This document shows, piece by piece, positions 26,380 to 35,636 of a DNA stretch of 64,000 nt. The position numbers and the translations under genes were made by a program. The stretch is from NCBI GenBank assembly GCA_035549075.1, contig DASZRT010000102.1, forward strand, positions 26,840-90,839, in the 5' to 3' direction. The notes below the pieces were generated by a model that ran no database searches, was not told the origin of the DNA, and was given only the letters and a program-made list of their open reading frames with translations. How positions within the stretch are numbered: the stretch's first letter is position 1; every line of letters starts with the position of its first letter. The stretch is from DASZFV01 sp035549075. Its GTDB lineage: Bacteria > Myxococcota_A > Polyangia > Fen-1088.

Positions 26380-28140
26380 GTGGTGCTCGGCGCCTGTTTG
26401 GCGCTCGGGGGATGCCGAGGGTCCGTCGACGGCGGGCGCGGCGGCGCGGGCGGGACGTCGGGTGGCGGCGCGCCGATGATGGGCACCGGCGGCGTGGACG
26501 CCGACGCGGGCGCGCCGCTCGCGATGCCGACCGATCTGCCGTTGCCGCGGCTGTCGCACGACGAGTACATCCAGACCGTCCGCGATCTCGTGGCCGCCGT
26601 CATGCCGTCGGCGTCGGATCAGATCCTGAAGACGGTGCTGCCGCTCGCCGACGATCTGCCTGTCGACGCGCTCGTGTCGACGACCAACGAAAAGCACGGC
26701 GGGTTCTCGCGCGTCGACCAGTCCGAGCAACAGCAGTACGCCGACGTGCCCGTCGCCGTCGCGCAGGCGCTGGGCGCCGCCTTCACGAGCACGCCCGCGC
26801 GCACGGCGGCGCTGCTCGGCGCGTGCTCGCAGGGCGGCGCGACGATCGACGCCGCGTGCCTGCAGGCGTTCGTGCGCAGCTTCGGCGAGCTCGCGCTGCG
26901 CCACACGCTGTCCGACGACGACGTCGCGTTCTACGCGGGCACGGCGGCGACGCCACCGACGCCCACATTGGCCGACGTGCCCAAGGTCGTCGCCGTCATG
27001 CTCGCGTCGCCGCGCTTCCTCTACCGCGTCGAGAGCGGCGGCGTCGCGGTCGCGCCCGACACCTACGCGCTCGACGGGTGGGAGCTCGCCGCGCGCCTCT
27101 CGTATCATTTTTGGGGCACGATGCCCGACGCCGCGCTTCGCGACGACGCGCGCACCGGACGCCTGCTCACCGATGCGGGCTACGCCGCCGCGATCGATCG
27201 CCTCATGAGCGACGCGCGCGCCGACGCGACGATGCGCGCGTTCTTTCAGCAGTGGTTCTGGCCGCTTCTCGAGCTGCCGGCGCTCGACGCGCGCAACAAC
27301 GACCCGGTCTACTTCGCCTTCGTGGGCGACAACCTGCCGAGCCCCATGCTGCGCGACGCGATGGTGGGCGACGTGCTCGATGCCGCGAGCTGGGTCGTCG
27401 CGCACGGCGGCTCGCTGGCCGAGCTGCTCACGAACCGGCAAGCCTTCGCGCGCACGCCCGAGCTGGCCGCGATCTACGGCGTGCCCAAATGGGACGGCAT
27501 GGCCGAGCCCCAGACGCTGCCCGACCCGCGCGTCGGGTTGCTCACGCGCGCGGCGTTCCTCTCGACGGGAACCATCAACACGCGCCCCGTCATGAAAGGC
27601 GTGTTCATCCGCACGGCGCTCCTGTGCGACACGATCCCGCCGCCGCCGCCCAACGCCGCCAACACGCCCATCGTCGCCATGCCGAACCAGACCACGCGCG
27701 AGGTGATCGAGGCCGTGACCGAGGCCGACGGCACCGTCTGCGCGGGCTGCCACAAGGCGCTCATCAACCCGCTCGGCTTCGCGTCTGAGAACTTCGACAG
27801 CCTCGGGCGCGCGCGCACGGCGCAGGCGTTCTTCGACGCCACCGGCAAGCCCGCCGGCTCGAAGGCCGTCGACACGACGAGCATCCCCGCGGTCACGGGC
27901 GGCGATCGCACGGCGTCATCGGGCATCGGCGACGTCACGCGCCTCGTCGTCGCGAGCGGCAAGGTCGAGGGCTGCCTCGCGACGCGCCTGTTCCGCTACG
28001 CGTTCCGCCGCCTCGAGGCCGACGGCGACGCGCCCGTCATCGCGGGCCTCACGGCGCTCGCGCACGCGGGCCCGCTGCGCGAAGTCTTCCGCGGCGTCGC
28101 GCTGCGCCCCGAGTTCAAGCAACGGGTGATCCGCCCATGA
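26380..28140 (+). CDS. exported DUF1592/DUF1588/DUF1585-type protein
   Basis: A 586-residue protein of the family described from planctomycetes and myxobacteria. After a signal/lipobox-like stretch (ACLALGGC) and a Gly-rich linker come a DUF1587-like start (LPRLSHDEYIQTVRDL), DUF1592 (WELAARLSYHFWGTMPD), DUF1588 with a haem-like CAGCH motif (DGTVCAGCHKALINPLGF) and DUF1585 (LATRLFRYAFRRLE). Function is unknown; such genes are almost always paired with a DUF1552 protein, as here. GTG 26380 is the first usual start codon, but the preceding codons (QARRVAALSS) read like the n-region of the signal peptide. The true start may be a non-standard codon such as ATT 26344. Confidence 0.8.
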   Translation: MVLGACLALGGCRGSVDGGRGGAGGTSGGGAPMMGTGGVDADAGAPLAMPTDLPLPRLSHDEYIQTVRDLVAAVMPSASDQILKTVLPLADDLPVDALVSTTNEKHGGFSRVDQSEQQQYADVPVAVAQALGAAFTSTPARTAALLGACSQGGATIDAACLQAFVRSFGELALRHTLSDDDVAFYAGTAATPPTPTLADVPKVVAVMLASPRFLYRVESGGVAVAPDTYALDGWELAARLSYHFWGTMPDAALRDDARTGRLLTDAGYAAAIDRLMSDARADATMRAFFQQWFWPLLELPALDARNNDPVYFAFVGDNLPSPMLRDAMVGDVLDAASWVVAHGGSLAELLTNRQAFARTPELAAIYGVPKWDGMAEPQTLPDPRVGLLTRAAFLSTGTINTRPVMKGVFIRTALLCDTIPPPPPNAANTPIVAMPNQTTREVIEAVTEADGTVCAGCHKALINPLGFASENFDSLGRARTAQAFFDATGKPAGSKAVDTTSIPAVTGGDRTASSGIGDVTRLVVASGKVEGCLATRLFRYAFRRLEADGDAPVIAGLTALAHAGPLREVFRGVALRPEFKQRVIRP

Positions 28141-29690
28141 GCCGCTTCACGAGGCGTCAGCTGTTGCGCGGCGCGGGCGGCTTCTCGCTCGCGTTGCCGT
28201 TCCTGCCGTCGCTCGTCGATCGCCGCGAGGCTCGCGCGGCGACGGCCGCCGCCGCGACGAAGAAGCGCTTCGTGCAAATGGCCACGCAGCACGGCGGCAT
28301 CTGGGGCAGCAACATGTACCCGGCGGCGACCACGCTCACCGACACGATGACCTACGCGGGCCGCACGATCTCGCGCGGCGCGCTCGCGCTTCAAACGTCC
28401 GCGGGCACGGCGCAGCTGTCGCCCGTGCTGCGCGGCCCGTCGACGCTGCTGACGGCCAAGCTCGCCGCGAAGATGAACGTGCTCCGCGGCTGCGACATCC
28501 CCTTCTACATCGGCCACCACACGGGCGGACACCTCGGCAACTACGCGCGCAACGACGGCAACGGCCAGGACGGCGTCGCCATGCAGGCCTACCCCACGCC
28601 CACGATCGATCAGCTCATGGCGTGGTCGACGAAGTTCTACCCCGACCTCGCGACCATCAAGCAGCGCTCGCTCGTGATCGGCCCGCGTCTTTCCTACAAC
28701 TGGACCAACCCCGCGACGCCCAGCAACCTCGGCTTGATTCAAGAGGTCGCGGGCAGCTTCGACGCGCCCGCGCTCTTCAGCGAGATCTTCGTCAAGGGCG
28801 GCGGCGCGACAGATCCCAACGCGCTGACGAAGCCCATCGTCGATCGCGTCAACGCCGACTACCTGCGCCTGCGCAACGGCAACACGCGCCTGTCGAGCGA
28901 CGACCGCCGCCGCCTCGACGATCACATGCAGCGCCTCTCCGAGCTGCAGCGCCGCCTGTCGGTGCGCGTGTCGTGCCCCGACCTCTCGCCCGTCGTGACC
29001 GACACGCAGGCCGACCTCGACATGGGGAACTTCGGGCTCTCGCCGCCGCTGCAGACCGAGTACTACCAGGCGATGAACGACGTCATCGTCGCGGCGTTCC
29101 TGTGCGACACGAGCCGCATCGCGACCATGAACATCCGCGAAGACTTCTCGACCTACGCGGGCGACTGGCACGCCGACGTCGCGCACCATTCGGGCGAGCC
29201 CGACGGTGCCATGCAGGCCGTCATCACGGCCGCGCACCAGCTGACGTTCGAGAAGGTGTTCCTCGACCTTTGCTCGAAGCTGGACGTCGACGACGGCACG
29301 GGCCAGTCCGTGCTCGACGGCGCGCTCGTCGCGTGGACGCAAGAGTCCGGCGAGTACACGCACGCGGGCCAGGGCATGCCCATCGTGACCGCGGGCGGCG
29401 CCGGCGGCTGGCTGAAGACAGGGAGCTACTGCGACTACCGCAACCCCGCCTTCGTCTCTGACAACGGCGAGCAAGGCAACACGATCGTGAAGATCACGGG
29501 CGGCCTCCTCTGGCAGCAGTGGCTCGGCACCGCGCTCCAGGCCATGAACCTCGCGCCCGCCGACTACGAAGCCAACGGCCTGGGCGGCTACCCGGGCGCG
29601 ATCAAGTTCATCGGCTCGGGCATGGCCAAGTTCTACCCCGACGCCGTCTGGACCGTCGCTGGCGAGCCGTTGCCGTTCTTGAAGGCGTAG
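28137..29690 (+). CDS. Tat-exported DUF1552 protein
   Basis: A 517-residue DUF1552 protein. The N-terminus has a twin-arginine signal (RFTRRQLLRGAGGFSLALP), so it is exported folded, perhaps with a cofactor. The family pattern is visible in KRFVQMATQHGGIWGSN, DIPFYIGHHTGGHLGNY and near the C-terminus in ALVAWTQESGEYTHAG. ATG 28137 overlaps the stop of the DUF1592-type gene (ATGA), consistent with the two proteins acting together at the cell surface. Biochemical role unknown. Confidence 0.85.
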   Translation: MSRFTRRQLLRGAGGFSLALPFLPSLVDRREARAATAAAATKKRFVQMATQHGGIWGSNMYPAATTLTDTMTYAGRTISRGALALQTSAGTAQLSPVLRGPSTLLTAKLAAKMNVLRGCDIPFYIGHHTGGHLGNYARNDGNGQDGVAMQAYPTPTIDQLMAWSTKFYPDLATIKQRSLVIGPRLSYNWTNPATPSNLGLIQEVAGSFDAPALFSEIFVKGGGATDPNALTKPIVDRVNADYLRLRNGNTRLSSDDRRRLDDHMQRLSELQRRLSVRVSCPDLSPVVTDTQADLDMGNFGLSPPLQTEYYQAMNDVIVAAFLCDTSRIATMNIREDFSTYAGDWHADVAHHSGEPDGAMQAVITAAHQLTFEKVFLDLCSKLDVDDGTGQSVLDGALVAWTQESGEYTHAGQGMPIVTAGGAGGWLKTGSYCDYRNPAFVSDNGEQGNTIVKITGGLLWQQWLGTALQAMNLAPADYEANGLGGYPGAIKFIGSGMAKFYPDAVWTVAGEPLPFLKA

Positions 29691-29729
29691 TTCGATCGGG
29701 CTCGCTCGATGAAGCAGTAAGCTGCGTCC

Positions 29730-30227
29730 ATGTCGCAGAAGCTCGCGCTCATCGCCGCGGTGAGCCGCAACGGCGTCATCGGCCGCGCGGGCAAGGTCCC
29801 GTGGGATCTCCCCGAAGATCGCGCGTTCTTCCGCAGCACGACGATGGGTCACGCCGTCATCATGGGGCGCAAGACGTGGGACGAGACGGGGCGCCCGCTC
29901 GAGGGGCGGCGCAACCTCGTCGTCTCGCGCGGCGCCGTGAGCGGCCGCGACGACGAGCGCGAGGTCGTCAAGACGCTCGACGAAGCGATCGCGCGCGCGC
30001 GCGCCACCGACGCCGAGCCGTTCGTCATCGGCGGCGCCGAGATCTTCCGCCTCGCGCTGCCGCTCGCGACCAAGCTCGTGTTGACGGAGGTTCAGTTCGA
30101 CAGCGATGGCGACACCTTTTTCCCGCCGTTCGATCGGAGCGAGTGGCGCGTCGCCGAGCGGCGCGCAGGTGATCGCGCCGCCTACGTCACCTACGTGCGG
30201 CAAAGTGCCGCACTCAAAGTGAGTTGA
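29730..30227 (+). CDS. folA: dihydrofolate reductase
   Basis: A 165-residue DHFR reducing dihydrofolate to tetrahydrofolate with NADPH. It has LIAAVSRNGVIGRAGKVPW with the WDLPED active-site aspartate region, the NADPH loop VIMGRKTWDETGRPLEGRRN, FVIGGAEIF and the C-terminal FDSDGDTFFPPF strand. Length matches the bacterial enzyme (about 160). No thymidylate synthase is adjacent; the gene stands alone 39 bases after the DUF1552 gene. Confidence 0.93.
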   Translation: MSQKLALIAAVSRNGVIGRAGKVPWDLPEDRAFFRSTTMGHAVIMGRKTWDETGRPLEGRRNLVVSRGAVSGRDDEREVVKTLDEAIARARATDAEPFVIGGAEIFRLALPLATKLVLTEVQFDSDGDTFFPPFDRSEWRVAERRAGDRAAYVTYVRQSAALKVS

Positions 30228-30259
30228 CGTTCGGCCTAAGCGGCCTCAATCATCTCGCC

Positions 30260-30637
30260 ATGACCAAGATCATGGTGAAGGCCGCGTTGGCATTGTGTCT
30301 CGGGCTCGCTGGCTTCGCGAGCGGCTGCGGCGGGGGCGACTCGGCGGACACGAGCACGCGCCTCGGGGCGTGCAAGGGTCTCGTGCACGCAACCTGCGAG
30401 TTCTACTTCAGGTGCGTCCCCGCGGGCCAAGGTGACCCCACGACGTACGGCACCACGGAGTCGGAGTGCGAGTCGACGACCTACCTGGGCACGCAGTGCG
30501 AGGGCGATCTCACCGAGGGATGCCAGACCTTCAGCTCGAGCCTGGCGAGCATGTGCATCTCCCAGATCAACTCGACGACGTGCGCGAACGCGGCCGACCT
30601 CGACAACTCCGACGCCTGCAACAACGCCTGCCAGTAG
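30260..30637 (+). CDS. small Cys-rich lipoprotein
   Basis: A 125-residue probable lipoprotein. The signal peptide (ALALCLGLAGFASGC) ends in a lipobox cysteine. The mature part has about nine further cysteines (for example HATCEFYFRC, TQCEGD, EGCQTF, SMC, TTCANA, DACNNAC), suggesting a disulfide-bonded domain. Such short Cys-rich lipoproteins are frequent in myxobacteria but have no known function. Start ATG 30260 is preferred over 30224, which would overlap folA and put nonhydrophobic sequence before the signal. Confidence 0.7.
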   Translation: MTKIMVKAALALCLGLAGFASGCGGGDSADTSTRLGACKGLVHATCEFYFRCVPAGQGDPTTYGTTESECESTTYLGTQCEGDLTEGCQTFSSSLASMCISQINSTTCANAADLDNSDACNNACQ

Positions 30638-30645
30638 ATGGAGAT

Positions 30646-30676
30646 GACCGTCGGCGCCCAACGGCGCCGGGCGGTC
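30646..30676. terminator. hairpin between convergent genes
   Basis: A two-part stem (30646-30650 with 30672-30676, then 30652-30658 with 30663-30669 around a CAAC loop) lies between the lipoprotein stop at 30637 and the serC stop at 30684. Twelve base pairs, mostly G:C. No T-run is present, but the position fits a shared terminator. Confidence 0.5.
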
Positions 30677-30683
30677 CTCCTAG

Positions 30684-31763
30684 CTACCCGTTCGCCTTGG
30701 CGAACGACTTCATCGTCTCGGCGAGCAGCTGGCAGCCCTCGACCGGCATCGCGTTGTAGATCGACGCGCGGATGCCGCCCACGGTGCGGTAGCCCTTGAG
30801 CGCGACGAGACCCTTGCCCGACGCCTCTTTGATGAGCTTGTCGGTGAGCTCTTCGCTGGGCAGGCGGAACGTCACGTTCATGTGGCTGCGCGCCGCCTTG
30901 TCGGCGACGGTGCCCGTGTAGAAGCCGCCCGACGAGTCGATCGCCTCGTAGACGATCTCGGCCTTCTTCGTGTTGGTCTTCTCGATCGCCGCGAGGCCGC
31001 CCTGCTTGTCCATCCAGCGGAAGTTCTCGAGCAGCATGTAGATGCCGAACGTCGGCGGCGTGTTGAGGCAGCTCTTCGCCTCGGCGATCGCCTTGAAGCT
31101 GAAGATCTTGGCGACGCTCTTCGGGATGCGTTCGTAGAGATCCTTGCGCACGATCGCGAGCACCGTGCCCGACGCGCCCAGGTTCTTCTGCGCGCCCGCG
31201 TAGATGAGCGCCGTCTTCGCCACGGGGTGCGGGCGCGACATCATCTCGGAGCTGGCGTCGACGACGAGGTTCGGGTGCGTCGGCCACTCGGCGAGGCGGT
31301 GGCCGTGCACCGTCTCGTTCGAGCAGACGTGCAGGTAGGCCGCGGCCGGGTCGGCCGTCCAGCCCGTGGGCGGGCGATCGAAGTTGCTCGGCTCGCTCGA
31401 CGCGATGACGCGAATCTTGTCGCCGCCGATCGACTTGCCCGTGTCGACGGCCTTCTTCGACCACTCGCCGCCGACGACGTAGTCGGCCGGGCCGTTGAGG
31501 AAGTTCATGGGGATGGTCGCGAACAGCTGCGTCGCCCCGCCCTGCAGGAAGAGGATGTCGTGCGTGTCCGGCACGTCGAGCAGCTTCTTGACGAGCGCGA
31601 TCGCCTCGTCGAGGACGCCGTCGAACTCCTTGCCGCGGTGGCTGCACTCGGCGATGCCGAAGCCCTTGCCCTGGTAGTCGACGAGGGCCTTGGCCGACGC
31701 CTCGAGGACCTCGAGCGGCAGCATGGCGGGACCGGCGGAGAAATTGAAAACGCGTTTGGTCAT
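30684..31763 (-). CDS. serC: phosphoserine aminotransferase
   Basis: A 359-residue class V aminotransferase that makes 3-phosphoserine from 3-phosphohydroxypyruvate (serine, and a step in pyridoxine synthesis). The start FNFSAGPAMLPLEVLE is diagnostic, as are ECSHRGKEF, FLQGGATQLFA and the PLP lysine K193 in YAGAQKNLGASG. Full length. The 87-base spacer to the divergent LamG-type lipoprotein gene holds its promoter. Confidence 0.95.
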   Translation of the reverse strand: MTKRVFNFSAGPAMLPLEVLEASAKALVDYQGKGFGIAECSHRGKEFDGVLDEAIALVKKLLDVPDTHDILFLQGGATQLFATIPMNFLNGPADYVVGGEWSKKAVDTGKSIGGDKIRVIASSEPSNFDRPPTGWTADPAAAYLHVCSNETVHGHRLAEWPTHPNLVVDASSEMMSRPHPVAKTALIYAGAQKNLGASGTVLAIVRKDLYERIPKSVAKIFSFKAIAEAKSCLNTPPTFGIYMLLENFRWMDKQGGLAAIEKTNTKKAEIVYEAIDSSGGFYTGTVADKAARSHMNVTFRLPSEELTDKLIKEASGKGLVALKGYRTVGGIRASIYNAMPVEGCQLLAETMKSFAKANG

Positions 31764-31850
31764 GGCGGGACGGAGGATAGTCGATCACCGCCGCGCGCAC
31801 TAGCGGGAGCGAGCGTTGCAACGCGCATGCGGCTGGTCGACAATGCCCGC

Positions 31851-32897
31851 GTGAAACATCTTTGGCTTGGGGTCGTGGTCCTCGGTGGTGTCGGCTTGGT
31901 GGCGTGTAACAACAGCCCGTTCCCGAGCAGCGACTACAACAACGGCGGCGCGGGTGGCAGCGGCGGCGTGACGGCCAGCGGTGGCAGCGGTGGATCGCCC
32001 GGCTCAGGCGGCGCGACCAACACGGGAGGAAGCGGTGGCACGACCGCGAGCGGCGGCGTGAGCGGTGACCCGGGCGGCGCCGGCGGCGCGACCAGCGTGG
32101 GCGGCTCGGGCGGCACCACGAGCGCGGGCGGCAGCGGCGGCGTGACGAGCACGGGCGGCGCGGGCGGCGTGATCGCCACGGGCGGCGCCGGTGGCTCGGG
32201 CGGCGCTACGGCGACGGCGCCGACGCCGCTCTTGCAGTATCACTTCGACGGCGCCGCGACGAACAGCGGCTCGCTCTCGGGCTACACGATCTCGACGTTC
32301 GCCGGCACGAGCTACGGCACGGGCAAGAAAGGCCAGGGCATCAAGTTCGGCTCGACCGACTACGCGACTGCGACGGGCATGCGCGGCGTGCTCGGCGCGC
32401 ACGGCAAGATCACGGTCGCCTTCTGGATGTACCAAACGGCGGCGCTGCAGACGCAGTCGTTCTGGGACGACAACAACCGCTGCTGCACGGCGCCCTTCGG
32501 CGGCGTCCAGCTCGGACAGTCGACGGCCGACACCATCAGCGTGTGCGTCGCCTCGACGACGGCGTGGCTCGGCGGCAGCTGCGGCAGCTTCACGGCGCCC
32601 AGCGTCGGCGCGTGGCACCACTGGATCATCCGCTACGCCGGCACGGGCACGGGCGCGGGCCAAGGCGGCGCCGTCCAGATCTACGTCGACGACGTGCTGG
32701 TCTTCACGCGCGCCAACGACGCCGACAACAACCCCGTCTTCAACGCGACGGGCATGCCCGACACGATGACGCTCGACGGAGGCGGCGTGACGCTCGACGA
32801 GCTCGCGATCTACGGCGACGTCTTCTCGGTCGCCGACCAGTGCACGTTCCTCGTGGGCGGCACATGGACCGGCACGAGCTGCACGCTTCCGCAGTGA
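31851..32897 (+). CDS. lipoprotein with Gly-rich linker and LamG-type domain
   Basis: A 348-residue surface lipoprotein. The signal peptide ends in the lipobox LVAC. A linker of about 90 residues built of TGGSGG/ASGGSGG units follows, then a C-terminal concanavalin-like (LamG/Laminin_G_3) domain: LLQYHFDGAATNSGS, GKKGQGIKFGSTDY, KITVAFWMYQ, WHHWIIRYAG and VTLDELAIYGDV are typical strands. Such domains bind carbohydrate or protein. Start GTG 31851 gives a standard signal peptide; ATG 31827 would add eight polar residues. Its stop overlaps the start of the next gene (GTGA). Confidence 0.8.
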   Translation: MKHLWLGVVVLGGVGLVACNNSPFPSSDYNNGGAGGSGGVTASGGSGGSPGSGGATNTGGSGGTTASGGVSGDPGGAGGATSVGGSGGTTSAGGSGGVTSTGGAGGVIATGGAGGSGGATATAPTPLLQYHFDGAATNSGSLSGYTISTFAGTSYGTGKKGQGIKFGSTDYATATGMRGVLGAHGKITVAFWMYQTAALQTQSFWDDNNRCCTAPFGGVQLGQSTADTISVCVASTTAWLGGSCGSFTAPSVGAWHHWIIRYAGTGTGAGQGGAVQIYVDDVLVFTRANDADNNPVFNATGMPDTMTLDGGGVTLDELAIYGDVFSVADQCTFLVGGTWTGTSCTLPQ

Positions 32898-33205
32898 CGC
32901 GTCCTCGACGCGAACGGCGCCAGCGAGAGCGGGCCTCCCGCAAGGCCGTGCGCGCGACTGAGCGGCTCGCGCAACAGCTGCCCGGAGCAACGCGCGACGT
33001 GCCGACCGACGTCGACGCGCCCGCCGTCGCCGAGATCCAGGCGCGCGCGACGCCGTGCCCGCAATGCGGCGGCGAGCTCGTGATCGAGAACGATCGCGCG
33101 GACTCGACGCCACGGGGCGTCCTCCGCGAGCTCGAGATGCGCTGTCGTCTGTGCGGCGCACGGCGCTCGCTGTGGTTTCGCGTCCGCCCCCGCGCGCCCA
33201 GCTGA
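32894..33205 (+). CDS. small zinc-ribbon-like protein
   Basis: A 103-residue protein beginning at GTG 32894 inside the stop of the LamG-type gene (GTGA). The N-terminal third is strongly basic (RPRRERRQRERASRK). The C-terminal half has two Cys pairs, CPQCGGEL and CRLCGARR, spaced about 30 residues apart, the pattern of a zinc ribbon. It could bind nucleic acid; no family is recognised. Coding is supported by the coupled start and the conserved-looking Cys pairs. Confidence 0.55.
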   Translation: MTRPRRERRQRERASRKAVRATERLAQQLPGATRDVPTDVDAPAVAEIQARATPCPQCGGELVIENDRADSTPRGVLRELEMRCRLCGARRSLWFRVRPRAPS

Positions 33206-33224
33206 TCGGCTACGCTGTCGCGCC

Positions 33225-35155
33225 GTGATCGCGACGACAGACATTTCCAAGGAGTTCGGCGCGCGCGTCCTGTTCGAGGACGTGTCGCTGCAGCTCAACG
33301 CGGGCTCGCGCTACGGGCTCGTGGGCGCGAACGGCTCGGGCAAGACGACGTTCCTCAAGATCCTCGCGGGCGACGAGGAGGCCTCGGGCGGCTCGTTCGT
33401 CATCGACAAGGGCGCGCGCGTGGGCGTGCTGCGCCAGGATCGCTTCCTCGACGACGCCGAGCTCATCCTCGATCTCGCGATGCGTGGCGACGCCATCGTG
33501 TGGGACGCGCTCAGCGAGCAAAAGCGCATCGTCGCGGCCGGCGGTGACGTCGACGCCGCCCGCATGGCCGATCTGGAAGATCGCATCGCGGCGCATGACG
33601 GCTACACGCTGGAGGCGCGCGCCAGCGAGGTGCTCGAGGGCCTCGGCATCCCGACGCGCTTGCACCGCTCGCCGCTGTCGACGCTGTCGGGCGGCTTCAA
33701 GCTGCGGGTCTTGCTCGCGCAGGTGCTGGTCGGCGGCGTCGACGTCCTGCTGCTCGACGAGCCGACGAACCACCTCGACATCCTCACGATCCGCTGGCTC
33801 GAGAAGTTCCTCGCGGGCTACGCGGGCTGCGCCGTCGTCATCTCGCACGATCAGCGCTTCCTCGACAACGTCACGACGCACACGCTCGACGTCGACTACC
33901 GGACGATCACGCTCTACACGGGCGCGTACTCGCGCGCGATCGTCGAGAAGGCCGCCGTGCGCGAGCGCGCCGCGCAGGGCATCGCGCGCGCCGAGGCCGA
34001 GATCGCGCGCAAGCGCGAGTGGGTCGAGCGCTTCGGCGCCAAGAACACGAAGGCGACGCAGGCGCAGAGCCGCGTGAAGCAAATCGAGAAGATCGGCTCG
34101 GCGAGCTGGCTGACACGTCACGCCGCACGCCCACGTTCCGCGTCGTGCCCTTGCGCCCGAGCGGCCGCGAGGTCCTCGAGGTGAAGAGCGTTTCGAAGGC
34201 CTACGGTGAAAAGGTCGTCCTGAAAGACGTGTCGCTCGTCGTGCGCCGTGGCGAGCGCGTCGCGATCATCGGGCCCAACGGCCTCGGCAAGTCGACGCTC
34301 TTGAAGGTCGCCGTCGATCGCCTCGGCGCCGACGCGGGCGCCGTGAAGTGGGGCCACGAGACGAAGGTCGGCTACTTCGCGCAGGACCATCGCGAGCTGC
34401 TCACCGACGACGACGCGACGCCGCTCGCGCTCATCGAGGCCGAGACGCCCGCCGAGGGCCCGACCTTCTGGCGCGGCGAGCTCGGGCGCGTGCTGTTCTC
34501 GGGCGCCGACGTCGACAAGCCCGTCGCCAAGCTCTCGGGCGGCGAGGCGGCGCGCCTCATCTTCGCGCTGCTCGCCGTCCAGCGGCCCAACGTCCTCGTG
34601 CTCGATGAGCCGACGAACCACCTCGACCTCGAGTCGATCCACGCGCTCGTCGCGGCGCTGAAGTCTTACACGGGCACCGTCGTCTTCGTGTCGCACGATC
34701 GCTGGTTCGTGAGCGAGCTCGCGACCCGCGTCGTCGAGGTCACGCCCGACGGCCTGCGCGACTTCGCCGGCACCTACGCGGAGTACCTCGCCAAGCTCGG
34801 CGACGATCACCTCGACGGCGACGCGGTCGCGCTCAAAGCCAAGTCTGAGAAGAAGGCCGCACCCGCGAAGTCGAACAGCACCGACAGCTGGGAAGAACAA
34901 AAGAAGCGCCGCAACCGCGCCGCGCAGCTGCCCAAGCTGCGCGACAAGGTGCTCGCCGAGATCGCCGCCGCCGAGGCGCGCAAGGCCGAGATCGCCGCGA
35001 TCTACGCCGATCCCGGCTTCTTCGCGCGCGCCAAGCACGACGAGATCGACGCCCTCGTCGCCGAAAATGACGCCCTCGGCCCCAAGATCGACGGTCTCGT
35101 CACAGAGTGGGAAGCGATCGAGCGCGAGCTCGAGCAGAACACAGACGCTACTTGA
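33225..35155 (+). CDS. YbiT-type ABC-F ATPase, interrupted by a one-base frameshift
   Basis: Two open frames together encode one ABC-F protein (ribosome-associated ATPases). The first (33225-34184) supplies ABC1: Walker A GANGSGKTTF, signature LSGGFK, Walker B LLLDEPTNHLD, and a linker to KQIEKI. The second (34019-35155, frame -1) resumes with LGELADTSRRTPTF, then ABC2: GPNGLGKSTL, LSGGEAARL, LVLDEPTNHLD and a C-terminal coiled coil. In homologues KQIEKI-x-L-x-E is continuous, so one base is missing near 34095-34096. Both halves are otherwise intact and show normal GC3, which points to a sequencing or assembly error or a very recent mutation. No slippery heptamer is seen at the junction. Confidence 0.85.
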
Positions 35156-35636
35156 AGAGCGCCGACGTCTTCGCGACCAGCTCGCCCTTGTCATTGACGA
35201 GCTGAACCAGGTACGCCTTGCCGCGTTCCAGGCCTTGTCGCTCGCCGACGACGACGTCGCCGGACAGCACGGGGCTCTGAACGTCGACGATGGAGACACT
35301 GGTCTCTGCGGCCTGACGGCGATCCTGCTCGCCGCTCACGAAGCGCAGCTTGAGCGCGACGTTGCCCGTCTTCTTCAAGAACGCCGTGTAGTGGAAGCGC
35401 CACTCCTCACCGTCGTCGGTGGGCTTCCCCACGACCTCCATGAGCTGCGCCGCCTTGAGCTTCGCCGTCGTCTCTTTGTCATTCGCGCCCGCCGCGACCG
35501 CCGCGCGCGAGATAACGATCTTCCCGCGAAGCGCCGCGACGACGCCGTCGGACAGCGCGGGCCCGCCCGCCCAGGCGGACGCGGCGAACGCGATCAGCAG
35601 CGCGACAGCGAGCGACGCGGGACGCACGACGCTCAC
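35148..35636 (-). CDS. exported protein of unknown function
   Basis: A 162-residue protein with a signal peptide (SLAVALLIAFAASAWAGG). The mature part looks all-beta (EEWRFHYTAFLKKTGNVALKLRFVSG, SPVLSGDVVVGERQGLERGKAYLVQLV), like a small immunoglobulin-like or DUF-type domain; no family is named. Start GTG 35636 overlaps the stop of the lactonase gene by 4 bases (GTGA); GTG 35627 is an alternative. It runs convergently into the end of the ABC-F gene, overlapping it by 8 bases. Confidence 0.65.
   Translation of the reverse strand: MSVVRPASLAVALLIAFAASAWAGGPALSDGVVAALRGKIVISRAAVAAGANDKETTAKLKAAQLMEVVGKPTDDGEEWRFHYTAFLKKTGNVALKLRFVSGEQDRRQAAETSVSIVDVQSPVLSGDVVVGERQGLERGKAYLVQLVNDKGELVAKTSALFK

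Noticed and set aside
26314..27753. N-terminal extension of the M3 peptidase frame (total 1126 codons)
   Set aside because: The extension is antisense to the DUF1592-type gene and Arg/His-rich; the signal peptide and RBS context support ATG 26313.
31930..32220. Tandem DNA repeat or CRISPR-like array in the TGGSGG region
   Set aside because: The periodicity comes from Gly/Ser/Thr codons in a protein linker; units vary in length and there are no spacers.
34089..34100. Programmed -1 ribosomal frameshifting in the ABC-F gene
   Set aside because: No X-XXY-YYZ slippery sequence is present at the junction, and ABC-F genes are not known to be recoded.
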